A stretch of 64,000 nucleotides of DNA from Hamadaea sp013361475 (GTDB taxonomy: Bacteria; Actinomycetota; Actinomycetes; Mycobacteriales; Micromonosporaceae): positions 62,001-126,000 of the forward strand of contig NZ_JBFAHM010000006.1 of assembly GCF_040654195.1 (NCBI RefSeq), given 5' to 3'. Shown here in pieces: positions 26,327-34,200 of this stretch. The translations under genes and the position numbers were made by a program. The notes beneath the pieces are model-generated. The model saw only the letters and a program-made list of their open reading frames with translations, had not been told where the DNA came from and made no database searches. Positions within the stretch are counted from its first letter, which is position 1. Every line of letters starts with the position of its first letter.

Positions 26327-27262
26327 ATGGAGGACACGACTCGCCGCCCCCAGCTGAGCCGTCGGCGTCTGATGGGCATCCTCGCCGGAGGCATCGCCGC
26401 GTCCGCGGTCGGCGGAGTCGGCATCTTCACCGCCCAGTCCGGAGGCAACGCCGCCGGCCCGTCCCCCGCCCTCGCCACGACGTCCTCCTCAGCCACCGCG
26501 ACCGGCTCGTCCCCGGCCGTCTCGGCGAAGGTCGTCGATCCCGTCGTCCGCGTCCAGACCGACGCGGACACCTGGTACGCCTGGCAGTGGGTGAATCTGA
26601 CGACCGGCGAGACCTACGGATCGGCCAACGCCGCAACGCAGACGAACAACACCGAGTCGATGATCAAGGCGTGGATCGGCGCCGACTACCTCGCCGGGAT
26701 CGAGGCGTCCGGGCAGGCGCTCAGCGACGCCGACAAGACGCTGATCACCAAGATGATCAAGCAGTCCGACAACGCCGCCGCTCAGACGCTGTACCTGCGC
26801 CGGGGCGGCGACGAGGTGATCCAGCGGGCGATCGACGAATGCGGGCTCACCGGCACCACGATCACCGAGACCTGGTGGTCGAAGACCCAGATCACGGCGC
26901 TCGACGCAACCAGGATGATGCGCGAGATCCTGCGCCGGGCCGAGACGTCCGAGCCGGTGCGGTGGCTCGTCGACGACCTGATGCGCAACGTCGCCGACGA
27001 CAACGCGTTCGGCATCGCCCAGGTGCTGGCCGAGACCGATCCGCAGGCCGACCCGGCGGTGAAGAACGGCTGGACCGACCATGCCGCCACCGGCCTCTGG
27101 AACCTGAACTGCCTGGCCGAGTGGGCCTCGACCGGCACCGGCGACCGGATCGTCCTGGCGATCCTGACCCGATACCCGCTCGACTTCGGCCAGGCGTACG
27201 GGGAGAAGGTGTGCCGTGAGGTCACCAGTCAGCTGCTCGCGCAGTTGACGAGCGACCTGTAG
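26327..27262 (+). CDS. Tat-exported class-A beta-lactamase-like serine hydrolase
   Basis: The 311-residue protein has a twin-arginine-type signal (SRRRLMGILAGGIAASAVGG, residues 11-30) and an Ala/Ser/Thr linker. The penicillin-recognising fold has the nucleophile tetrad Ser111-Met-Ile-Lys114, Ser147-Asp-Asn149 and Lys246-Asn-Gly248, where KTG is usual. These three motifs in this spacing are those of class-A beta-lactamases. I do not see an obvious Glu166-type residue, so penicillin binding or another hydrolase role is as likely as antibiotic resistance. It ends 2 nt before the convergent methyltransferase. Confidence 0.8.
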   Translation: MEDTTRRPQLSRRRLMGILAGGIAASAVGGVGIFTAQSGGNAAGPSPALATTSSSATATGSSPAVSAKVVDPVVRVQTDADTWYAWQWVNLTTGETYGSANAATQTNNTESMIKAWIGADYLAGIEASGQALSDADKTLITKMIKQSDNAAAQTLYLRRGGDEVIQRAIDECGLTGTTITETWWSKTQITALDATRMMREILRRAETSEPVRWLVDDLMRNVADDNAFGIAQVLAETDPQADPAVKNGWTDHAATGLWNLNCLAEWASTGTGDRIVLAILTRYPLDFGQAYGEKVCREVTSQLLAQLTSDL

Positions 27263-27264
27263 GC

Positions 27265-28068
27265 CTATCGCTGCCGGGGGACGGCCGCCGGGACCGGCTT
27301 GAGCCAGTAGTGGAAAGCACCCGGGCCGTCGGTGCCGTGATAGCGGCGGGCCGGTTCGTGGCGCACCACCTCGAAGCCCGATTCGGCGTAGATCTTCAGC
27401 ATCATCTCGTTGTCGAGGACCAGCGGATGCATCTCGTCCGGCTGGTAGTGCATGTCGAAGGAGAGGAACGCCTCGCCGCCGTCCTTCAGATAGCCACGGA
27501 TGTTGCGGATCGACTGGGCGATGTCGTAGCCGTGGTCGAGCGCGTTGATCGAGACCACCAGGTCGGCTCGGCCCGCCAGCTCGGGGACGAACTCCTCGCC
27601 CGGCACCGAGTAGACCTCCTGCGCCCGGTCGAGGTCGCACCATTCGACCTCGGCCCGGAATCGGTCGGCCAGCGGCTCCAGGACGAGCACCTCGGCCCCC
27701 TGGAACCACAGCGACCGCAAGCGTGAACCCGCCCCGACGTCGAGGATCGTCTTGCCCGCCCAACCTTCAGGGCTGAAGCCGGCCGCGCGCCAGTCGGTGT
27801 CGACCGCCGCCTGCCAGACATCATCCTGGCCGCGGAACCCGGCGTTTCCCTTGTGGAAGCTCAGCTCGCCCGACTGCGCGGCGCCCTGCCAGGCGTCCCG
27901 GTCGATCGTCGAGCGCAGCGGCGCCGCGGAACTGGTCCGAACAGATAGGGACTTCTCGATTCGCTCCAGCCGCTCGTTGATCTCTCGTAGTTGCTCCGAC
28001 TGCCGCCGAGCCACGGCGCGCACCAGGTCGTCGCCGCGGAAACGCTTCAGGACATCGATGAAGCTCAT
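27265..28068 (-). CDS. SAM-dependent methyltransferase with N-terminal coiled coil
   Basis: The 267-residue protein starts at ATG 28068 (MSFIDVLKRFRGDDLV). Residues about 20-45 are heptad-like (QSEQLREINERLERIEKSL). The Rossmann methyltransferase domain has motif I ILDVGAGSR near residue 108, the acidic residue in VLVLEPL and motif IV-like DLVVSINALDH. The substrate is unknown. The coiled coil suggests oligomerisation. It is divergent from the PemK-like gene, with 109 nt between starts. Confidence 0.8.
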   Translation of the reverse strand: MSFIDVLKRFRGDDLVRAVARRQSEQLREINERLERIEKSLSVRTSSAAPLRSTIDRDAWQGAAQSGELSFHKGNAGFRGQDDVWQAAVDTDWRAAGFSPEGWAGKTILDVGAGSRLRSLWFQGAEVLVLEPLADRFRAEVEWCDLDRAQEVYSVPGEEFVPELAGRADLVVSINALDHGYDIAQSIRNIRGYLKDGGEAFLSFDMHYQPDEMHPLVLDNEMMLKIYAESGFEVVRHEPARRYHGTDGPGAFHYWLKPVPAAVPRQR

Positions 28069-28177
28069 TGGGGCACCCGTCTTCCGGACTGAGGGACGTC
28101 GCGAAATTACCAGGTTCTCCGCTTCCGGGCGAGGGCGTGAATCGAGAGCGCCGGAATCCGGCAGGTAGGGTCGCGCC

Positions 28178-28651
28178 ATGATCTGGTGGGTCCTGCTGGC
28201 CGTCGTCCTCGTCGCCGTCGTCGTGATCGTCACGCGGACGAGGACGCAACCACGTCGGCCCTCGAAGCCGGGTCGAGCGCCGAAGCCGAGCCGTGGTCCG
28301 AAACCCGCCCCGCCGAAGCGTCCAGCCACCCCGGTCGCGGGGCCGCAACCGGGCGAAATCTGGTGGGCCGACGTCCCCTACGAGGACGGCAGCGGGCATA
28401 AGGTGCGGCCGTGCCTTGTACTCCGTGGCGACAACCGGCACCGCGAAGTCCTCAAGATCACCAGTCAGGACCAGTCGGACCGCAACGACCACGTCGTCAT
28501 TCCCACGCGTACTTGGGATCCGGGTGCCGACCACGACAGCTGGCTGGATCTCACCGGCCCGATCCGGGTGCCGCTGGGCGGCTTCCAGGACCGGGCCGGG
28601 ACGCTCGACGCGAAGATCTGGCAGAAGGTACGCCGCCTACACGGCGTGTGA
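28178..28651 (+). CDS. Membrane-anchored PemK/MazF-fold protein
   Basis: The 157-residue protein has an N-terminal transmembrane helix (residues 3-20), a basic Pro/Arg/Lys-rich linker (about 22-55) and a PemK/MazF domain starting PQPGEIWWADVPYEDG and continuing KVRPCLVL, the usual toxin start. Soluble MazF toxins are RNA endonucleases. Here no antitoxin gene is adjacent, and membrane anchoring is unusual. It may be a cell-surface or membrane-localised derivative with a non-toxin role. The last 15 nt overlap the end of the convergent adenosine deaminase gene. Confidence 0.75.
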   Translation: MIWWVLLAVVLVAVVVIVTRTRTQPRRPSKPGRAPKPSRGPKPAPPKRPATPVAGPQPGEIWWADVPYEDGSGHKVRPCLVLRGDNRHREVLKITSQDQSDRNDHVVIPTRTWDPGADHDSWLDLTGPIRVPLGGFQDRAGTLDAKIWQKVRRLHGV

Positions 28652-29647
28652 GTAGGCCTCGATCTCGCCCAGCAGCGCGGACTTGTCCGCCTCCGACGCG
28701 AACGACTGGCGTACCGCCGCCCGGGCCAGGTCGGCGACGCCGCGCTCGTCCAGTCCGAGCAGCTCGGCGGCGACGGCGTATTCCTTGTTGAGCCAGGTGG
28801 AGAACATCGGCGGGTCGTCGGTGTTGATGCTCAGCTGCACGCCGGCCGCGACGAGCTGCGGCAACGGGTGCTCCTCGAGCGAGGCCACCGCCCGGGTGCA
28901 GACGTTCGACGTCGGGCAGACCTCGAGCGGAATTCCATGCTCGGCCAGGTACGCCACCAGCTCCGGGTCCTGCACCGCGCGGATGCCGTGCCCGATCCGC
29001 TCCGCGCCGAGGTCGTGGATGGCGTCCCACATGCTCTGGGCGTCACTCGTCTCCCCCGCGTGCGGGACCGAGTGGAGTCCGGCCGCGCGGGCGGCGTCGA
29101 AGTACGGCTTGAACTGCGGCCGGGGCACGCCGATCTCCGGTCCGCCGAGGCCGAAGCTGATCAGCCCGTCGGGCCGCTGGTCGAGGGCGATCCGCAGGGT
29201 GTTCTCAGCCGCCTCCAGGCCGGCCTCGCCGGGGATGTCGAACACCCAGCGCAGCTGGAGGCCGAGGTCCCGGGCGGCGGTCACCCGGACGTCCTCGATC
29301 GCCTCGCAGAACGCCTCGGCGGGGATCCCCCGGCGGACGCTCGACCATGGAGTGACGGTCAGCTCGGCGTACCGGACGTTCTGGCCGGCCAGGTCGGCGG
29401 CGATCCCGGCGGTCAGCGTACGCACGTCCTCGGCGTCGCGGATCAGGTCGACGACGCTCAGGTAGACCTGTACGAAGTGGGCGAAGTCGGTGAACGTGAA
29501 GTACTCGGCGAGTTTGTCGGCGTCGGCCGGCACCGGTGAGGTGCCCTCGTGCCGGGCGGCCAGCGCCGCCACGGTCTGCGGCGACGCGGATCCGACATGG
29601 TGCACGTGCAGCTCGGCCTTGGGCAGACCGGCGATGAACTCCTGCAT
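28637..29647 (-). CDS. add: Adenosine deaminase
   Basis: The 336-residue amidohydrolase has the zinc site His14 and His16 in ELHVHHVGS (usually HxHLxGS), His196 in HAGET with the catalytic Glu199, the GHGIR motif with His220 and Asp277-Asp278 in INTDDP. It deaminates adenosine, or possibly a related nucleoside, in purine salvage. HVHHVGS departs from the common HLHLEGS; I believe it is a known actinobacterial variant. The length is normal for the family. Confidence 0.88.
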   Translation of the reverse strand: MQEFIAGLPKAELHVHHVGSASPQTVAALAARHEGTSPVPADADKLAEYFTFTDFAHFVQVYLSVVDLIRDAEDVRTLTAGIAADLAGQNVRYAELTVTPWSSVRRGIPAEAFCEAIEDVRVTAARDLGLQLRWVFDIPGEAGLEAAENTLRIALDQRPDGLISFGLGGPEIGVPRPQFKPYFDAARAAGLHSVPHAGETSDAQSMWDAIHDLGAERIGHGIRAVQDPELVAYLAEHGIPLEVCPTSNVCTRAVASLEEHPLPQLVAAGVQLSINTDDPPMFSTWLNKEYAVAAELLGLDERGVADLARAAVRQSFASEADKSALLGEIEAYSHAV

Positions 29648-29676
29648 CGAGTGATCATAGGCGCCGGCGATCGGGC

Positions 29677-30468
29677 TCAGGCCTTATGGGCCACCAGGAA
29701 GATCCGGCGGAACGGGAAGGCCACGACCTCCTGCCGCACCGGGTACGCCTTCGCGAGCCGGTCCTGCAACTGCTCCCGGAACCGGGCCCAGTCCGCCGGC
29801 CGATCGGCGAGCGACGCCTTGACCGGTCGCAGGGCTGTGCCCTCCATCCAGGCCAGCACCGGATGCGGCGCGTCGGGCCGGACCGGCAGCAGATGCAGGT
29901 ACGTCGTCTCCCACGCGTCGACGTCGCAGCCCGCCGCCAGCAGGTCACCGGCGTACTCGGCGGGTTCCCACACCGCGCCGCCGTCGCGCAGGCCGTCGAT
30001 CCGGCCGGCCCATTCCGGGCTGGCCGACAGCTCCCGGAGGAGCTGATGCGACGGCGCTTCGAAGTTGCCCGGCACCTGGAAGGCCAGCCACGTCCCCGTA
30101 CGCACCGCCCCGGCCCACGAGCGCAGCAGGTCGCGATGGCCGGGCACCCATTGCAGAACGGCGTTGCCGACGATCAGGTCCACGTCCTCCGGCGGCCTCC
30201 AGGTGAGTACGTCGCCGACGGCGAAGGCGACCTTCCCCGAGCGCACCTCCGGCCGGGCCGCCGCCGACTCGATCATCTCGGCGGACGAGTCGAGACCCTC
30301 GATCCGGGCCTCCGGCCAGCGTTGCGACAAGGTCACGGTCAAGTTGCCAGGACCGCAGCCAAGGTCCACGATGTGCGCAGGTGCGTGACTCCCAACACGC
30401 GCCAGAAGATCATAAAATGGGCGAGATCGTTCGTCCCGGTACAACTGATACACCTGGGGGTCCCACAT
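29677..30468 (-). CDS. tam: Trans-aconitate 2-methyltransferase
   Basis: The 263-residue protein starts at ATG 30468 (MWDPQVYQLYRDERSRPFYDLL), the conserved Tam N-terminus. It has methyltransferase motif I IVDLGCGPGNLT (38-49), IEGLDSSAEMI and the family segment GNAVLQWVPGH. Tam methylates trans-aconitate, a toxic isomer of the TCA intermediate cis-aconitate. It lies 29 nt upstream of add on the same strand. Confidence 0.9.
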   Translation of the reverse strand: MWDPQVYQLYRDERSRPFYDLLARVGSHAPAHIVDLGCGPGNLTVTLSQRWPEARIEGLDSSAEMIESAAARPEVRSGKVAFAVGDVLTWRPPEDVDLIVGNAVLQWVPGHRDLLRSWAGAVRTGTWLAFQVPGNFEAPSHQLLRELSASPEWAGRIDGLRDGGAVWEPAEYAGDLLAAGCDVDAWETTYLHLLPVRPDAPHPVLAWMEGTALRPVKASLADRPADWARFREQLQDRLAKAYPVRQEVVAFPFRRIFLVAHKA

Positions 30469-30614
30469 TGTGCACGCTCCCACGCAGCATGTAGAAAACC
30501 GTACGTCCGTCTTGTATAACGATAACCGAGGTCACGGCAGGCTCACGACTGGGTTTCCGAATCGTTACGAAGCCCGCTACGCCCCGGCTCTAGACGTAAA
30601 CCGACGGTAAGGGA

Positions 30615-30640
30615 TTGCATGATCCGATCAGGTCGTGCAA
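30615..30640. promoter_or_regulatory. Inverted repeat before the sugar ABC operon, possible LacI-type site
   Basis: TTGCATGA (30615-30622) and TCGTGCAA (30633-30640) form arms with one mismatched position, separated by 10 nt. They lie 30 nt before the start of the binding-protein gene. TTGCA half-sites occur in some actinobacterial maltose and glucoside operators. No regulator gene is adjacent, so this is tentative. Confidence 0.3.
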
Positions 30641-30669
30641 GAACCCAGCAGGGTGAGAAGGAGATGTCC

Positions 30670-32010
30670 ATGGCATCAGCCAGGCGGCGTTCATTCGTGG
30701 CGCTCGTCGCGGCAGCCGGGCTCACGCTCGGCGGACTCGCGGCGTGCAGCTCCGGCGAGAAGTCCAGCGACAATCTGGACAAGCCGGAGTGCGCGGCATA
30801 CAAGGACTACACAGGTATCGCTGGCAAGACCGTCAGCGTCTACACGTCGATCCGGGACGCCGAGGCCGATCTGCTCCAGCAGTCCTGGAAGCAGTGGGCC
30901 GACTGCACCGGCGTGAAGATCGACTACGAGGGCAACGGTGACTTCGAAGCCCAGCTCCAGGTACGCGTACAGGGCGGCAACGCGCCCGACATCGCGTTCA
31001 TCCCGCAGCCCGGTCTGCTGGAGAAGCTCGCCAAGGCGGGCAACCTGAAGCCGGCCGCCGAGAAGACCCAGGCGATGGCCACGCAGAACTACTCGGCCGA
31101 CTGGCTGAAGTACGCGACGGTCGACGGCAAGCTCTACGGCGCGCCGCTGGGCTCGAACGTGAAGTCGTTCGTCTGGTACTCGCCGAAGATGTTCAAGGAC
31201 AAGGGCTGGACCATCCCCACCAGCTGGGACGAGCTGATCTCGCTGAGCGACAAGATCGCCGCCACCGGCATCAAGCCGTGGTGCGCGGGCATCGAGTCCG
31301 GCAGCGCGACCGGCTGGCCGGCCACCGACTGGATCGAGGACGTCCTCCTGCGTGACCAGGGCCCGGACGTCTACGACCAGTGGGTGTCGCACAGCATCCC
31401 GTTCAACGACCCGAAGATCGCCTCGGCGGTCGACAAGGTCGGCTCGATCCTGAAGAACGACAAGTACGTCAACGGCGGCCTCGGCGGCGTGAAGTCCATC
31501 GCGACCACGTCGTTCCAGGCCGGCGGCACGCCGATCACGCAGGGCAAGTGCGCGCTGCACCGGCAGGCGTCGTTCTACGCCAACCAGTGGCCGCAGGGCA
31601 CCAAGGTGGCCGAGGACGGCGACGTGTTCGCGTTCTACTTCCCGGCGGTCGACCCGTCGAAGAAGCCGGTCCTGGGCGCGGGCGAGTTCACCGCGATCTT
31701 CGACGACCGGCCCGAGGTGCAGGCCTTCCAGACCTACCTGGCCAGCGCGGACCACGCGAACTCGCGGGCGAAGCTGGGCAACTGGGTCTCCGCCAACAAG
31801 GGCCTGGACATCGCGAACGTCGCCAACCCGATCGACAAGAAGTCGGTCGAGATCCTGAAGGACTCCTCGACGGTGTTCCGCTTCGACGGCTCGGACCTCA
31901 TGCCGGCCGCGGTCGGCGCGGGCTCGTTCTGGAAGGGCATGACCGACTGGATCAACGGCAAGAGCACCAAGGACACGCTGGACTACATCGAGAACAGCTG
32001 GCCGAAGTGA
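30670..32010 (+). CDS. Sugar ABC transporter substrate-binding lipoprotein (alpha-glucoside type)
   Basis: The 446-residue family-1 solute-binding protein starts at ATG 30670, preceded at 6 nt by AAGGAG; ATG 30664 is too close to that site. The signal peptide ends in the lipobox GLAAC (Cys26). The mature part has QVRVQGGNAPDIAFIPQPG and WCAGIESGSATGWPATDWIEDVLLRDQG, close in type to AglE-like alpha-glucoside binding proteins. It is the first gene of a three-gene operon with two permeases. An in-operon ATPase is missing, as is usual in actinobacteria that use a shared MsiK ATPase. Confidence 0.88.
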   Translation: MASARRRSFVALVAAAGLTLGGLAACSSGEKSSDNLDKPECAAYKDYTGIAGKTVSVYTSIRDAEADLLQQSWKQWADCTGVKIDYEGNGDFEAQLQVRVQGGNAPDIAFIPQPGLLEKLAKAGNLKPAAEKTQAMATQNYSADWLKYATVDGKLYGAPLGSNVKSFVWYSPKMFKDKGWTIPTSWDELISLSDKIAATGIKPWCAGIESGSATGWPATDWIEDVLLRDQGPDVYDQWVSHSIPFNDPKIASAVDKVGSILKNDKYVNGGLGGVKSIATTSFQAGGTPITQGKCALHRQASFYANQWPQGTKVAEDGDVFAFYFPAVDPSKKPVLGAGEFTAIFDDRPEVQAFQTYLASADHANSRAKLGNWVSANKGLDIANVANPIDKKSVEILKDSSTVFRFDGSDLMPAAVGAGSFWKGMTDWINGKSTKDTLDYIENSWPK

Positions 32011-32056
32011 TCCTGGGGTCACGACGACCGTCGTGGCCGTGACGACATCGACACCA

Positions 32057-32091
32057 GCCGGAGCTCCGTCCACACCGGACGGGGCTCCGGC
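32057..32091 (+). terminator. Hairpin between binding-protein and first permease gene
   Basis: A 15-bp stem (32057-32071 with 32077-32091, one G-U pair) starting GCCGGAGC encloses a 5-nt loop. A smaller stem, CACGAC with GTCGTG, lies just before it (32019-32034). There is no T run. Its position matches the stem after the binding-protein gene in the liv operon and suggests stronger expression of the binding protein than of the permeases. Confidence 0.65.
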
Positions 32092-32127
32092 CGCCCACCG
32101 GCCCTGTGGGGCACACCGGGAGATCTG

Positions 32128-33114
32128 ATGGATTTCAGCAACGAACCGCCCAAACTCTTAGAGCTGCTCTACGGCGTCATCGGCTTCCTTGCCGTGGTCG
32201 GCCTCCTGCTGTTCGTCCTCGACAAGCTGCCGATGCGCAAGGATCGCTGGGTCGCCCTGACCTTCCTGTTCCCCGCCGGCGTCCTGCTCACCATCGGCCT
32301 GATCATCCCGGCCATCCGCACCTTCATCCTCTCGTTCACCAAGCCGGACATCGCCCACCCCGGCAGCAACAAATTCGCCGGGTTCGAGAACTACATCTGG
32401 ATGTTCACCGAACCCGAGTCCCGCCACACCCTGCTGAACACCCTGCTGTGGGTGCTGCTGGTCCCGACGGTGTCGACCGCGGTCGGCCTGATCTACTCCG
32501 TCCTGGTGGACCGCTCGCGTGGTGAGGCGTTCGCGAAGTCCCTGATCTTCATGCCGATGGCGATCTCATTCGTCGGGGCCGGCATCATCTGGAAGTTCAT
32601 CTACGAGTACCGCCCGGAAGACGAGAAGCAGCTCGGCCTGCTCAACCAGATCGTGGTGTGGCTCGGCGGCACGCCGCAACAGTGGCTGCTCAAGGGTCCC
32701 TGGAACACGCTGTTCCTCATCGTCGTGCTGATCTGGATCCAGGCCGGCTTCGCGATGGTCGTCCTGTCCGCCGCGATCAAGGCGATCCCCGCCGAGATCG
32801 TCGAGGCGGCCCGCCTGGACGGCGTCACGGCCTGGCAGATGTTCTGGCGGGTCACCGTCCCCAGCATCCGGCCGGCCCTCATCGTCGTGCTCGTCACCAT
32901 CACCATCGGCACGCTCAAGGTCTTCGACATCGTCCGCGCGATGACCGGCGGCAACTTCGGGACCAGCGTCCTGGCGTACGACATGTACAACTGGGCGTTC
33001 CCGTTCGACAACACCGGACGAGGTTCGACGCTGGCCGTCTTCCTCTTCCTGCTCGTCACGCCGATCGTGATCTACCAGATCCGCAACCTCCGCCAGCAGA
33101 GGGAGATCCGATGA
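32128..33114 (+). CDS. Sugar ABC transporter permease (AglF/MalF type)
   Basis: The 328-residue protein has about seven to eight membrane helices. It carries the EAA loop EAARLDGVTAWQMFWRVTVP (near residues 226-245), which docks the ATPase. A GGGAG site precedes ATG 32128. The codon for Leu11 is TTA (32158-32160), a rare codon in high-GC actinomycetes. The stop overlaps the start of the next permease gene (ATGA). Confidence 0.9.
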   Translation: MDFSNEPPKLLELLYGVIGFLAVVGLLLFVLDKLPMRKDRWVALTFLFPAGVLLTIGLIIPAIRTFILSFTKPDIAHPGSNKFAGFENYIWMFTEPESRHTLLNTLLWVLLVPTVSTAVGLIYSVLVDRSRGEAFAKSLIFMPMAISFVGAGIIWKFIYEYRPEDEKQLGLLNQIVVWLGGTPQQWLLKGPWNTLFLIVVLIWIQAGFAMVVLSAAIKAIPAEIVEAARLDGVTAWQMFWRVTVPSIRPALIVVLVTITIGTLKVFDIVRAMTGGNFGTSVLAYDMYNWAFPFDNTGRGSTLAVFLFLLVTPIVIYQIRNLRQQREIR

Positions 33115-34082
33115 CCGTCGTACCGCCTGCCGTCGTCAGCGGCGAGACCGAGGTCGCGCCGGGCGATCAGGGCGGCGTGGCCAAGCGCGTCGGCAAGAAG
33201 CTGACCAGCCGCACCGCCACCGTCGTCTCGATCGTCATCGCCCTGCTCTGGACGGTCCCCACCTTCGGCCTGTTCATCTCCTCGTTCCGGCCGGAGAACG
33301 ACATCAAGGGCAACGGCTGGTGGAACTTCTTCACCAGCCCCAGCTTCACCCTGGAGAACTACCAGGAGGTGCTGTTCGGCACGTCCAACGTCAACGGGCG
33401 GCTGGCCAGCTACTTCATCAACTCCATCGTGATCACCATTCCGTCGGTGCTGTTCCCGGTGTTCTTCTGCAGCCTCGCGGCGTACGCGCTGGCGTGGCTG
33501 AACTTCAAGGGCCGGGACTGGATCTACATCGGCATCTTCGCGTTGCAGATCGTGCCGCTGCAGATGGCGCTCGTCCCGCTGCTCAGCTTCTTCAGCAAGG
33601 GCGTCAGCCTCGCCGGCATCCAGCTCCTGCCCGCGTGGGACCTCCAGGGGCCGGACAAGTTCATCCAGGTCTGGTTCGCCCACACCTGCTTCGCCCTGCC
33701 GCTCGGCATCTTCCTGCTGCACAACTTCATGGCCGAGCTGCCGCGCGACCTGATCGAGGCGGCCAAGGTGGACGGGGCCAGCCACCCGAAGATCTTCCGC
33801 AGCGTGGTGCTGCCGCTGATCGTCCCGGCGCTGGCCAGTTTCGCGATCTTCCAGTTCCTCTGGGTGTGGAACGACCTGCTCGTGGCGCTCATCTTCGCCG
33901 GCGGCAACCAGCGCACCGCACCGCTGACCGTACGCCTCGCCGAGATGGCCGGTACGCGAGGCAACGAATGGCAGCGCCTCACTTCGGGCGCGTTCATCTC
34001 GATCGTGGTCCCGCTGATCGTCTTCCTGTCGTTGCAGCGCTACTTCGTCCGCGGCCTGCTCGCGGGCTCCGTCAAGGGCTGA
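33111..34082 (+). CDS. Sugar ABC transporter permease (AglG/MalG type)
   Basis: The 323-residue protein from ATG 33111 has a cytosolic N-terminus of about 35 residues, six helices and the EAA loop EAAKVDGASHPKIFRSVVLPLI. FQFLWVWNDLLVALIFAGG is typical of MalG-type subunits. It forms the channel with the preceding permease. The long open frame upstream of the ATG is a shadow of the other permease gene. Confidence 0.9.
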   Translation: MTVVPPAVVSGETEVAPGDQGGVAKRVGKKLTSRTATVVSIVIALLWTVPTFGLFISSFRPENDIKGNGWWNFFTSPSFTLENYQEVLFGTSNVNGRLASYFINSIVITIPSVLFPVFFCSLAAYALAWLNFKGRDWIYIGIFALQIVPLQMALVPLLSFFSKGVSLAGIQLLPAWDLQGPDKFIQVWFAHTCFALPLGIFLLHNFMAELPRDLIEAAKVDGASHPKIFRSVVLPLIVPALASFAIFQFLWVWNDLLVALIFAGGNQRTAPLTVRLAEMAGTRGNEWQRLTSGAFISIVVPLIVFLSLQRYFVRGLLAGSVKG

Positions 34083-34087
34083 CCAAG

Positions 34088-34156
34088 ATCATTGCGTCAG
34101 CCATGCTGCATAAACGGACATTTCGACGCCCGAAACAGCATGGCTGGCGCAATGAT
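34088..34156. terminator. Long-arm hairpin between convergent sugar-permease and glpK genes
   Basis: Arms of 21 nt (34088-34108, ATCATTGCGTCAGCC onward, and 34136-34156) are complementary except for one position and enclose a 27-nt loop. It lies immediately after the permease stop and 45 nt before the glpK stop, so it may terminate both transcripts. Its right arm is also part of a tandem duplication. Confidence 0.7.
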
Positions 34157-34198
34157 CACGCGAACGGCGAGTGGCGCAATGATCACGCGAACGGCGAG
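34145..34198. repeat. Exact 27-bp tandem duplication
   Basis: The unit at 34145-34171 beginning TGGCGCAATGATCACG is repeated without change at 34172-34198, directly before the glpK stop codon. The unit contains part of the right arm of the adjoining hairpin, so a second possible arm is available 27 nt further on. Confidence 0.95.
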
Positions 34199-34200
34199 CG

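Noticed and set aside
28178..29647. Complete toxin-antitoxin module around the PemK-like gene
   Set aside because: No small antitoxin frame lies upstream (a methyltransferase is divergent) or downstream (adenosine deaminase is convergent).
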